Of a stretch of 64,000 nt of DNA, positions 41,377-51,421 are shown one piece after another (the first letter of the stretch is position 1; each line of letters begins with the position of its first letter). The DNA is from Xestospongia muta (taxonomy: Eukaryota; Porifera; Demospongiae; Haplosclerida; Petrosiidae). The notes under the pieces are model-generated. The model was not told where the DNA came from. It saw nothing but the letters and a program-made list of their open reading frames with translations, and ran no database searches. The stretch lies in assembly GCA_963693285.1 (NCBI GenBank), contig OY848919.1, positions 3,167,827-3,231,826 of the forward strand, in the 5' to 3' direction. The position numbers and the translations under genes were made by a program.

Positions 41377-44300
41377 TTATGGACTCATAAGTGGCTCACG
41401 ATATTCAGAGTAGCTATCATCAAAAAACGAGGAATTAAAGTCTTCCCTTGGACGTCTTTGATATGACACTGGTTTTGAATTCTTATTAAAATATTGGGTC
41501 ATTTTCTTAATTGAGTATTGAGCAACATTGATATAACTTATAAAACGAGCTTGTTGTCCAGTAACTAACACTATATGATAGAACACAACTACAGAGAAAG
41601 TAAACATCAGTATATATACAAATATAGTATCAAATATTCCTCCTGCACAAATATATTTAACATTGGTTAAAAAATACCAATTTGTAGACACAATGACACC
41701 AATGTTGATCATGACAGAAAGGTCTAATATATTAATTATCTTGCTTTTAAATGGCTTCAGATAAGCCTGAAGTGCCACAAAGAAAGAATAAATTGGAAGA
41801 ATAAAAGAATATGCGAAGAAGAAATCATTTCTTCCACGATATATGGTGTAAACAATGAACACAAAAATCAGTAGGAGTTGTCTAGCAGTAAACCAATATT
41901 GTTTGTTATATTTATAAGGAGCATGGATAGCTTCATATATTGGTCGAAGATATTCTCTTATCTTGTTATATTTCATTAGTAGACGACCTGTTAGAATTAT
42001 TAACATATAAGGTATTAGAAAGATACCAACTATCACTGATGTTACTATCATTAACTTCATGTGATTTGTGTCACCATATGTAACACTACCATCATTGTGC
42101 CAAACATTTATTGGTTCATTCATAGTACTGTTGTATAATTGGACAGATGTGAAGGCATCAATAATTGATAGCAATAATTTTGAGAAGGAGAGGTGTACAA
42201 CAGTAACCAATACTTGAACTGAGGAATGAGCGATTCTGTTAGAAAGCCTTAGAGAAAAACGACTGAGGATAATGAGGACAACCACTATTGTCAGGAGATA
42301 AAGTGGAAATAGTAAACTGAATCCAGCCTTCCATAACTCTGTCATCCCATTATAAAAACATAGAGGGAATCCAAGATTCAGATTCATAATGGAAATCACA
42401 AACAATGCTGCTTTCATACCATATCTTATAGCCCAAGAATATTGACCGGAATTAGGAGACAGAATATCATACAAGCCAGCATTAGCCATCTGAGTATAGA
42501 ATATAATACCATTGAGTGTACCACTTGCTAATGTAAGTCTGAGAGCATATAACAGGTAAATCAGGAGGGGACCAGCTACTGCATAGAGGACTAGTGTCCA
42601 CAACCACCAGTTACTACATTGTCTACATTCGGTAGAACCAAACACTACACTGTAATTAACACCATTAACAGTAGAACATTTGCTGCATAAAATTCCTTCT
42701 CTGTTGTTCAGACACAATGATGAATTCACTCTTAAATCTTTAGTTGTTATTGTAAATAAATTATTGCTGTAACGGAAAACACTAAAAATAGGGTTTTCAT
42801 TGCAGTAACTATATGGGCAGTGTAAGGAAAACAGAAAGGAAACTGGTATTTCATTGCAATCAACTCCAGCCCATGAATTAAAATTAAATGGTCTGTTAAA
42901 TGTCTTAGTATTAATATTACAGTTTGGAATGTATCTTTCAACTTGTGATGACAGTGTAGATAGGATATGTGAACATACACAAGTTCCTGTTACAAAATCC
43001 AATTTAAAACCAGGAGGACAAGATTTCAAGTCAACCTCCACCATTGTAATGTCAGCTATACTGGGTATAGTGAATAAGAGAGTATGATAGCAAGGAGGTT
43101 GCATATCTAGTGTAGTAGAGTCATTAGTATGTATAGTTATGTTAATAAGAGTACAATTTTTAGTTTCTTTTATAACCTGTGTATATTCCTCCTCTGAAAA
43201 CCACCAGTTGATGTGAGTAAATGTAGCTTGCTTTTTTGTTCCTTTCTTGGCTGCAGTTACAGTAACAGTAGACCTACTGTGGTGTCCTACAGCATTGATA
43301 GCAGCCATTAAGAAATTAATTGTCTCTCCAGGATAAACCCTTGGTATAAATAAAGTATGTTCATGTAAGTTACATATAGTTAAATTAACTGGAGTAGTAG
43401 AAATCTCATAAGTGTTGTTCGGTATTATAGTGAAAATGGACTTATAAATGTCCTTTCCCAATGTAGAATTAATCCAATAGTAACTACTCATAAAGCATTC
43501 ATACAATTTAGATGAATAAACAGAGTTACCAGTGACTGTTGCTTTATTGTTTTCAAATAAGATTGCTATATCATCATACTCTGTAGTATTAATTTGAAAT
43601 GTGCAGCCAATTTCATCAAATTCATTGGCATGAGCATAAATAGCTCCTCCACTAGATAGAGCTTTGTTGTTTGTAAAGTTAGCTTGAAGTCCTTGGGTGA
43701 GATAAATGAGACTATCTCCTATTAACATAATAGCTGCTCCATTAATACCTGTATTGTTGTGAAAGACTATATGTCCCTTTAAAGTAATATGAGATCGAAC
43801 TGCCTCTATAACTGTACCAATATTAAAAGAAAAATTGCTGGGGTTTACTGCAGATCCAGAAATAGTTATATTATTGATGTCTGAGAAATGAAAGAGACTG
43901 ACTGATGAAATTGTAGTTGGTGATACACTGTAATGATTACTTGGTGCAGTTTTGTGTGCCTTTACAGATTTAAGGACAATATGTATTTTATTTTGTTTGG
44001 GAAGATATGAGGCTGCAAAAATACAAGATCCAGATTTAGCATCATGGTTATTAAGGAAGAAGACATTTGAAAAGAGTAAATGAATGTGAAGGTCTTCAAC
44101 ATGCATCATAGCCATGTATATAACACCCTTTTGTATACTATAAGAAAGCTCATTCCCTTTGAATTCAAAGGTTGTATTGATCACTTTCAATGGAGTGTGT
44201 TTATTCCTGCTAGATTTTGTTACTCGATCAAAAAATAAGATGAATACAATATCACTTCCATGACATTTCCAAACGTTATCCTTTGTCTCAAAAACTGAAT

Positions 44301-45249
44301 TGTTGTAAATGACAGTCTGAGAGTGTGTTATTGTGTTCAGATGTAAGACTAGTAATGCTCCTGCTATAGAACCTACATTGTCTTTAAAAGTACATTGTGA
44401 TATATTAACTTGAGCTTCAGTTTCTTGTTGAGCATAGACAATTGTAAGTCCTGCAGCATTAATGACTGGTTGATGAGGTACTCTTTGAAAATAAGACTTG
44501 TAATAGTCAGTAGGACATTTGAATCGTGGATAGTATAAGGACTCATAATTATGATTAAAATTTGAATCTGAAATCAATGTAAATGAAGAAATTTTATAGG
44601 AGCCTACTTCAAATAGTAAAAATACTCCACTACCACTACTGTAGCCATGCTGAACTGATATTTGGAAGCTCATTGACATACTAATATTAATAGAATCAAA
44701 AGTAGCATTAGGTAAGTTAACAGCTACAATAGCAAACCCATAGTACTGGGATATATTCACATCTCTCATAACAAGATAACTGATCTCAGTAAACACCAGT
44801 ACAGCAGCATGATATTGTGTGAAGTAGACAAGAGAACTGGTAGAGTTAATAATGTCAAGTTGTTCCTTATCAAGTGTAGTAAGATTAGCACCACAACCAA
44901 TAAATGTCACTCTCTGTAGATTCAGACTACTACTTCCAGTGAAAGCAAATCCAATAGTTGGATGGGTAGTGTTAATGTGATTGGAAGAATTACATTGAAT
45001 AGTAGTAGCCATTGAGTGGTTACCTTGTATGGTGAGAGAATAGTTGGTATTAATATTACACAAACTCCCATTACCACTAATATTGTAGAGAGTATCCAGG
45101 AGGAGAAGAGTAGTGTTACCAGTGTAATTATAGTGATGACACAAGTATAACTGGAGAAGATGATCTTGTGAAGTAATATTGAATACCTTATTACATTCAC
45201 TACATATCAGTAGTAAGAGAAAGAAGAGTACCAACATAAGCCACTTCAT
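41377..45249 (-). CDS. Beta-helix multi-pass membrane protein, paralogue 7
   Basis: 1290 codons, MKWLM start. Signal peptide ends LLLICSECNK (Lys to Glu against the family). The middle ectodomain is individual: GYSSGSGVFLLFEVGSYKIS, RVPHQPVINAAGL and KGNELSYSIQKGVIYMAMMH are not found in the others. FNKALSSGGAIYAH-type motif near 535, CPPGFKLDFVTGTC at about 746, helices from about 883. The juxtamembrane stretch between C and C (SSQVERYIPNC) carries a small insertion. Membrane loops: LSPNSGQYSWAIRYGMK, NVWHNDGSVTYGDTNHMKL, NVKYICAGGIF. Tail FNSSFFDDSYSEYREPLMSP, preceded by a slightly longer FNKNSKPVSYQRRPRE linker shared in part with gene 10. Function unknown. Confidence 0.88.
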   Translation of the reverse strand: MKWLMLVLFFLLLLICSECNKVFNITSQDHLLQLYLCHHYNYTGNTTLLLLDTLYNISGNGSLCNINTNYSLTIQGNHSMATTIQCNSSNHINTTHPTIGFAFTGSSSLNLQRVTFIGCGANLTTLDKEQLDIINSTSSLVYFTQYHAAVLVFTEISYLVMRDVNISQYYGFAIVAVNLPNATFDSINISMSMSFQISVQHGYSSGSGVFLLFEVGSYKISSFTLISDSNFNHNYESLYYPRFKCPTDYYKSYFQRVPHQPVINAAGLTIVYAQQETEAQVNISQCTFKDNVGSIAGALLVLHLNTITHSQTVIYNNSVFETKDNVWKCHGSDIVFILFFDRVTKSSRNKHTPLKVINTTFEFKGNELSYSIQKGVIYMAMMHVEDLHIHLLFSNVFFLNNHDAKSGSCIFAASYLPKQNKIHIVLKSVKAHKTAPSNHYSVSPTTISSVSLFHFSDINNITISGSAVNPSNFSFNIGTVIEAVRSHITLKGHIVFHNNTGINGAAIMLIGDSLIYLTQGLQANFTNNKALSSGGAIYAHANEFDEIGCTFQINTTEYDDIAILFENNKATVTGNSVYSSKLYECFMSSYYWINSTLGKDIYKSIFTIIPNNTYEISTTPVNLTICNLHEHTLFIPRVYPGETINFLMAAINAVGHHSRSTVTVTAAKKGTKKQATFTHINWWFSEEEYTQVIKETKNCTLINITIHTNDSTTLDMQPPCYHTLLFTIPSIADITMVEVDLKSCPPGFKLDFVTGTCVCSHILSTLSSQVERYIPNCNINTKTFNRPFNFNSWAGVDCNEIPVSFLFSLHCPYSYCNENPIFSVFRYSNNLFTITTKDLRVNSSLCLNNREGILCSKCSTVNGVNYSVVFGSTECRQCSNWWLWTLVLYAVAGPLLIYLLYALRLTLASGTLNGIIFYTQMANAGLYDILSPNSGQYSWAIRYGMKAALFVISIMNLNLGFPLCFYNGMTELWKAGFSLLFPLYLLTIVVVLIILSRFSLRLSNRIAHSSVQVLVTVVHLSFSKLLLSIIDAFTSVQLYNSTMNEPINVWHNDGSVTYGDTNHMKLMIVTSVIVGIFLIPYMLIILTGRLLMKYNKIREYLRPIYEAIHAPYKYNKQYWFTARQLLLIFVFIVYTIYRGRNDFFFAYSFILPIYSFFVALQAYLKPFKSKIINILDLSVMINIGVIVSTNWYFLTNVKYICAGGIFDTIFVYILMFTFSVVVFYHIVLVTGQQARFISYINVAQYSIKKMTQYFNKNSKPVSYQRRPREDFNSSFFDDSYSEYREPLMSP

Positions 45250-45560
45250 GATCTATACCTAGGCACGAGACAACCTCACAATTTAAACCACTGTTTTATT
45301 ATAGATTTTAACAAGTTGATTTATTTTTTTATAAACTTTGATCGAGAAATCATGCAGTTTACATAAGTTTACATTTATGGGAAATGATAAAGCATTAATT
45401 TTAAAAACAATTCAATAGTGAAACAATAATTAATACGTATCACTTTCAGTTAATTTTTCTATAATTTTATTACTGTACTAACATTCACATACTCAAATAA
45501 AATGAAAAATGTCAAATTTTGCTTTTAATTTTACATATAGGTTTGGTCTCATATAAGAGA
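45250..45560. promoter_or_regulatory. Upstream flank class B, copy at gene 7
   Basis: Similar to 38964-39300 over its length, including GTGAAACAATAATTAATACG and CACTTTCAGTTAATTTTTCT. Presumed promoter and leader region of gene 7. Confidence 0.45.
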
Positions 45561-46340
45561 GATTCATATTGAATAAAATGTCTGTTGTAAAAATCATATT
45601 ACTGATAAGACTTTTATTTTGATAAGAAAGTATTTTAAAAGTTACAATTATTTATACTTAGTAAGTGTATGTTCTGGAAGGCTAAACATGCTTACAAAGA
45701 GATGAAAATTTCAAAAATAGTTTATTAAATATGGAGATGGCAGTAAAACATTTCAAACAAGCACAAAGTAGGAATGGTAGTATGGACATCTCTACACAGT
45801 AGCCACAATATCAAAGGTACAATGTTCATTTTGTCACAAACATTGTGGCAGAATTTGAGACAAACAATTCCAAGACGTCAATTAAAAAACTGTTCAACTT
45901 AGCAAAAACATTATTACATTTTCAGGTATTATTGTGGCTATAATACATTTACTGAAATAGCATTTCCTGATGATGTTACTATGATTTTTATTATAATGGT
46001 CATACTCTGCTATTAATGCTAACTAACATTATATGACAAACCCAAGTACGGAGAACATCGTTACATATATAAATGTGAATTGGTTGATCTGAAGTGTACT
46101 AAATTGTTGCAAGCATTTCATATTTCTCCCAAAAGACTACAAGTACAGGTAAAGTATCATCTTTGAATTCTGCTAATTTGATTGATTTTGGTTTAACAAC
46201 TAACCAAGTGAATTTAAAGCATAAAACAAAAAAACAAACTAAAATAATTAAATAAAAATTAAAGTATAAAGTTTTATGTGCTATACAAACTGTTAAATAC
46301 AATAAACTAATGTGAAATTAAGTCCAAATGTGAGAATGAG
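45561..46340. other. Spacer with partial 3'-flank module near gene 8
   Basis: 45561-45900 is unrecognised AT-rich sequence. 45910-46020 resembles 39640-39765. 46020-46060 has a scrap of the C-terminal paralogue relic (ATTATATGACA region). 46085-46230 carries a shortened 3'-flank module (TCTGAAGTGTACTAAATTGT, GGTTTAACAACTAACCAAGT). A 67-codon frame at 46099-46302 is not credible as a gene. Confidence 0.4.
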
Positions 46341-46347
46341 TAAAGCA

Positions 46348-49300
46348 TTATGGACTTATGAGGGGTTCACGATATTCAGAATAACTATCATCAAAAAATG
46401 AGGAGTCAAGGTCTTCTCTAAAATGTCTTTGATGTGACACTGGTTGTGATTTCTTAAGACATTGGGTCACTTTCTTCATTACATTTTTAACAACATTGAT
46501 GTAACCTATAAAACGAGCTTGTTGTCCAGTAACTAACACTATATGATAGAACACAACTACAGAGAAAGTAAAAATCAGTGCGTATGCAAATATGATGTCA
46601 AATAATCCTGCTGTGCAAATTTGTTTTTTATTAATAAAGTACCAATTTGTCCATATAATAGTACCAAAGTTGATCATGACAAAGAGATCTAAAATGTTAA
46701 TGAGCTTGTTTTTGAAAGGTTTCAGAAAAGCTTGAACAATCATGAACCATGAATAAATAGGATGTGTAATAGTAAAAAGAAGGAAAAGACTTCTGCCACG
46801 ATATATAGTATATATTATATAATGAAATAGTAACAGGAGTTGTCTAGCAGTAAACCAATATTGTTTGTTGTATTTATAAGGAGCATGGATAGCTTCATAC
46901 ATTGGTCGAAGGTATTCTCTTATCTTGTTAGATTTCATTAGTAGACGACCAGTTAGAATTATTAACATATAAGGTATTAGAAAGATACCAACTATCACTG
47001 ATGTTACTATCATTAACTTCATATGATTTGTGTCACCATATGTAACACTACCATCATTGTACCAAACATTTATCGGTTCATTCATAGTACTGTTGTATAA
47101 TTGGACAGGTGTGAAAACATCAATAATTGCTAGCAATAATTTTGAGAAGGAGAGGTGTACAACAGTAACTAGTACTTGAACTGAGGAGTGAGCTGTCATG
47201 TTAGAAAGCCTCAGAGAAAAACGACTGAAGGTAATGAGGACAACAACTATCATCAGGAGATAAAGCGGGAATAGTAAGCTGAGACCAGCTTTCCATAATT
47301 CATTCATCCCATTGTAAAAACAAAGAGGAAAACCAAGATTCAGATTCATAATGGAAATTAAAAACATTGCCATTCTCATACCAAAGCTTATAGCTGAAGG
47401 ACATTGACCAGATTTAATGGACAAAATGTCAAATAAACCAGTGTTAGCTAACTGAGCATAGAATATAATTCCATTGAGTGTACCAGTTGTTAATGTAAGT
47501 CTGAGAGCATATAACAGGTAAATGAGGAGGGGACCAGCTACTGCATAGAGGACTAGTGTCCACAACCACCAGTTACTACATTGTCTACATTCTGTAGAAC
47601 CAAACACTACACTGTAATTAACACCATTAACTGTAGAACACTTACTACATAAAATCCCTTCTCTGTTGTTAAGACATAATGATGAAGTACTTGATAAATC
47701 CTTAGAAGTAAGAACAAACTTTTCTTCATCAGTGTAATGAAAAACATCGAAGTCAGTGCCAGCATTACAGTATCCATAATGGCAATATAAAGATAAAAGA
47801 AAAATTGAAGATGTCCTATTAACTAATTGTACTGAGCCAGCCCATGAAGTATATGTTGGTCTGTTAAATGTTTTGGTATTAATGCTACAGTTAGGAGTGT
47901 AGCCATCAATATTTAGTAGGACATGTGAGCAGATACAAGATCCTCTTAGATAACATAGTTCAAAACCAGGTGGACAAGATTTCAACTTGATATCAACAAT
48001 TGTTATATAAGCAATACTGGGTATAGTAAAGAGTAGGGCTCCATCAGGTTTATCCAAAGTACTGTTATCATTGGTATATATAGTTACATTAATGACAGTA
48101 CAGTCATCAATTTCTCTTATAACTTGTGCATTTTCTCTTTCTGAGAACCACCAGTTGATGTGTGTAAATGCTGAATGCTTTCTTTTCCTGACTGCTGCTA
48201 TATTAATAATAGAATAACTGTGTTGTCCTACAGCATCAATAGCAGCCACTGAAAAATTAATTGTCTGTCCAGGATAAGCATCAGATGAATATGGTATAAC
48301 AGAATTATGTGTGTGACATATTGTCAGTTGTACTGGAGTAGTAGAAAGTTGAAAAGTATTATTTGGTGTATGAGTGAAGATAATGCTATAAATTTTCATA
48401 GCCTTTGTAGAATTAACCCAACTAAAATTGTTCATGTGACAGTTATACAACTTTGATGAAAAGACAGAGTTACCAGTGACTGTTGCTTTATTGTTTTCAA
48501 ATAACACCGCTATATCATCATATTGTGTAGTGTTAACTTGAAATGTACAATATTTCACATCAGATCTACTGTTAAGATCATATACAGCTCCTCCACTAGT
48601 CAGAGCTGTATTGTTCGTAAAGTTAGCTCGAAGTCCTTGCGTCAGATAAATGAGACTATCTCCTGTTAACATAATAGCCGCTCCATTAATACTTGTGTTG
48701 TTTTGAAAGACTACATGTCCTTCTAAAGTAATATCAGATTGAATTGCTTCTACAACAGTACCAACGTTGAGCAAAAAATGACTAGGATTAGTTGCTGATC
48801 CATTTATTATGATTCTGTTGATATTTATGAATTTAAAGAGGCTGACTGGTAAAATCATTGATGAGATACCATTTCGATATGATAATCCATTGTTCAAAGC
48901 TTTGATAGATTCTAATATGAAGCACACGTTATTTTTCCGTGATGCATATAAAATTGTGTAGATACAGGATCCAGACAGAGTAGATTTGTTTTTGCTAAAA
49001 TAAACATGAGAAAATTTGAAAAACATTGGTAGGTTTTTAACACGTATCACAGCAATATAAACAACACCTAATTGATCTAATTGTTCATCTGCAAGGTAAC
49101 TACCTAATAATGTAAACCTTACATTAATTACTTGAAGAGGTTGGTATATTTTTCTGGTAGTCATTGATGATGACCTGGAGAGTTCATCAAAGAATAACAC
49201 AAGACCACTTCCATGACATTTTCGAACATTGCCATTTGAGTCAAACTGTGAATTTTTAATAAGAGTCTGCGAGTGAGTGGATGTGTTTAAATGTAATACT

Positions 49301-50217
49301 AGCATTGCTCCTGCTAAAGAACCTATATTGCCTTTAAATATACATTGTAAAAAATCCATTTGAGCTTTAGTGTTCTTTCCAATGTAAAATATTGTAATTC
49401 CTGCAGCATTGATGACTGGTTTCTTGGACAACATGTATTTTAAAGAATAGTAGAAACTTTTAATACACACATGTCCTGTTGGGGATGCTATAAAGTCAAA
49501 GTTGTATGAAAAAGTAGATCTTGTAATTATTAACTTATATTGGTTTGTATAGGAGAGTGTTTTGAGTGAATCTTGATACATTAACAACACTCCACTACCA
49601 ACACTGTACCGGTTTTTGTACTGTGCTACCGTTTCAACACCTTGTGAAGCAGTTATTGTAATAGTATCCAAAGTACCATTAGGTAAGTTAACAGCTACAA
49701 TAGCAAACCCATAGTACTGGGATATACTCACATCTCTCATAACAAGATAACTGATCTCAGTAAACACCAGTACAGCAGCATGATATTGTGTGAAGTAGAC
49801 ATGAGAATTGGTAGAGTTGATAATGTGAAGTTGTTTCTTATCAAGAGTAGTAAGGTTAGCACCACAACCAGTAAATGTTAGTCTCTGTAGAGTCAGAATA
49901 CCTCTTCCATTGAAGGCAAATCCAGTAGTTGGATGGATAGTGTTAACATAAGTGGAAGAGATACATTGAATAGTAGCCATTGAGTGGTTACCTTGTATGG
50001 CAAGTGAGTAGTTGGTGTTAATGTTACACAAACTCCCATTACCACTAATATTGTAGAGAGTATCCAGGAGGAGAAGAGTAGTGTTACCAGTGTAATTATA
50101 GTGATGACACAAGTATAACTGAAGGAGATGATCATGTGAAGTAATATTGATTACCTTATTACATTTACTACATATCAGTAGTAAGTGAAAGAGGAATACA
50201 AACATAAGCCACTTCAT
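46348..50217 (-). CDS. Beta-helix multi-pass membrane protein, paralogue 8
   Basis: 1289 codons, MKWLM start. The early ectodomain is close to genes 1, 3, 4 and 10 (SQGVETVAQYKNRYSVGSG). In the middle YLADEQLDQLGVVYIAVIRV has a small insertion relative to them. LTSGGAVYDL replaces the usual SSGGAIYDL near 542. The Ig-like segment is the same as gene 4. CPPGFELCYLRGSC (about 749) has an extra cysteine. Helices start at about 886; the region after helix 7 is distinctive (LFLLFTITHPIYSWFMIVQA, NFGTIIWTNWYFINKKQIC). Tail DLDSSFFDDSYSEYREPLISP. Function unknown; surface membrane protein by signal peptide, sequons and helices. Confidence 0.88.
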   Translation of the reverse strand: MKWLMFVFLFHLLLICSKCNKVINITSHDHLLQLYLCHHYNYTGNTTLLLLDTLYNISGNGSLCNINTNYSLAIQGNHSMATIQCISSTYVNTIHPTTGFAFNGRGILTLQRLTFTGCGANLTTLDKKQLHIINSTNSHVYFTQYHAAVLVFTEISYLVMRDVSISQYYGFAIVAVNLPNGTLDTITITASQGVETVAQYKNRYSVGSGVLLMYQDSLKTLSYTNQYKLIITRSTFSYNFDFIASPTGHVCIKSFYYSLKYMLSKKPVINAAGITIFYIGKNTKAQMDFLQCIFKGNIGSLAGAMLVLHLNTSTHSQTLIKNSQFDSNGNVRKCHGSGLVLFFDELSRSSSMTTRKIYQPLQVINVRFTLLGSYLADEQLDQLGVVYIAVIRVKNLPMFFKFSHVYFSKNKSTLSGSCIYTILYASRKNNVCFILESIKALNNGLSYRNGISSMILPVSLFKFININRIIINGSATNPSHFLLNVGTVVEAIQSDITLEGHVVFQNNTSINGAAIMLTGDSLIYLTQGLRANFTNNTALTSGGAVYDLNSRSDVKYCTFQVNTTQYDDIAVLFENNKATVTGNSVFSSKLYNCHMNNFSWVNSTKAMKIYSIIFTHTPNNTFQLSTTPVQLTICHTHNSVIPYSSDAYPGQTINFSVAAIDAVGQHSYSIINIAAVRKRKHSAFTHINWWFSERENAQVIREIDDCTVINVTIYTNDNSTLDKPDGALLFTIPSIAYITIVDIKLKSCPPGFELCYLRGSCICSHVLLNIDGYTPNCSINTKTFNRPTYTSWAGSVQLVNRTSSIFLLSLYCHYGYCNAGTDFDVFHYTDEEKFVLTSKDLSSTSSLCLNNREGILCSKCSTVNGVNYSVVFGSTECRQCSNWWLWTLVLYAVAGPLLIYLLYALRLTLTTGTLNGIIFYAQLANTGLFDILSIKSGQCPSAISFGMRMAMFLISIMNLNLGFPLCFYNGMNELWKAGLSLLFPLYLLMIVVVLITFSRFSLRLSNMTAHSSVQVLVTVVHLSFSKLLLAIIDVFTPVQLYNSTMNEPINVWYNDGSVTYGDTNHMKLMIVTSVIVGIFLIPYMLIILTGRLLMKSNKIREYLRPMYEAIHAPYKYNKQYWFTARQLLLLFHYIIYTIYRGRSLFLLFTITHPIYSWFMIVQAFLKPFKNKLINILDLFVMINFGTIIWTNWYFINKKQICTAGLFDIIFAYALIFTFSVVVFYHIVLVTGQQARFIGYINVVKNVMKKVTQCLKKSQPVSHQRHFREDLDSSFFDDSYSEYREPLISP

Positions 50218-50645
50218 GTTGTTAGTGAATTATTCAAGCACAAACTTCACAGATTAAACTAAAACTTAGATTGTTTAGGTTTTTATGATCAGCGATGAAG
50301 AATATTTACACAATGACAGTTTATACAAAGTTAGCAACTAAGGAAAAGTTAATGTGTTTTTTAAAAACAAGTACATTGTGAAAAAATAAAGTAAAAAATG
50401 TTTATTTTATGCAATTGTCATGTTAGGTATTAATCCTGCATAAATTATAAATATTATAATGTACGAAAAGAGTTAATATTAAAGTTACTTTTCAAAGAAA
50501 ATATAATAATTGTTACAGTAAATACTTTAAATTAACTCATGCCATAGAACCTATGCTCTTTGATATTAATTACATTATCATAAACAATTATATTTTATAA
50601 AACAATCTTATTATTTCTTGTTTATTACAAAATTGATCATTAATA
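50218..50645. other. Upstream region of gene 8
   Basis: The first 200 bp recall class B flanks weakly (AAAAACAAGTACATTGTGAA) and share TTAGGTTTTTATGATCAGCG with the flanks at 2430 and 11030. The rest is AT-rich without recognised content. Confidence 0.35.
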
Positions 50646-50649
50646 TTAT

Positions 50650-51235
50650 CAACAAACTACTAAAGGGACATCTTTAGTGTTATTGTATAATTGGACTATC
50701 AAAGATTGTTTGTAATAAATTTAAAGGAAATATGTACAACAAATTAATTGAATGGATTGAAGAATGATCTGTTCTGTTGGAAAGCCTTAGAAGAAACACT
50801 AGAGGATAACAAGGACAACAACATTTGTCAGGATAAATTAGAAAGAGTAAACTGAGATCAGCTTTCCACAACTCACTTTACTCCATTGTAAAACATAGAG
50901 GAAAACAAGATTCAGATTCACAATAGAAATTATAAACAGTGCTACGTTCATACTATACTTTATAGCCCAATTACATTGATTAACATTAATAGACAGAACA
51001 TCATTTATCCAGGATTAGCTATATTCCATTGAGTGTCCATTTGTTAAGGTAAGCCTGAGGCACACAACAAGTAAATGGGGGAGGGACCAGCTACAATATA
51101 GAGGATTAGTGTCCACAACCACTAATTACTACATTACTGTAGAACCAAACACAACACTGTAGTTTGTAGAACAATTCCCACATAAAATCTCTTATCTGTT
51201 GTAAAGAGATGATGATGAATTAATTGAAAAATTGT
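50650..51235 (-). pseudogene. Paralogue pseudogene, cysteine domain to helix 5
   Basis: On the minus strand, 51100-51230 matches the LCLxNREGxLCxxC...NYSVVFGS segment with stops. 50870-51100 matches helices 1-3 (SMxVALF...NLNL), and 50660-50870 matches WKADLSLLFLIYP, RLSNRTDHSS and the following loop. Many one-base indels. A 63-codon open stretch at 50680-50871 is the best piece. The short NYSVVFGS join resembles gene 1, where the same five residues are missing. Confidence 0.7.
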
Positions 51236-51421
51236 TTAAATTTTTTTAAAAATGTTTTGTCTCTATCGCTCTAAATGCGGGAATCACAAATATTGGATTT
51301 AAAAGTTAAATTTATAAAAAAAATTTTAAAAATTATCTCGACACACAATAGTATTAGAACTAAATACATTCACAGTTTATATACAATGTAAACTGTTCTA
51401 CAGTAGATAAAAGGGACTTTA

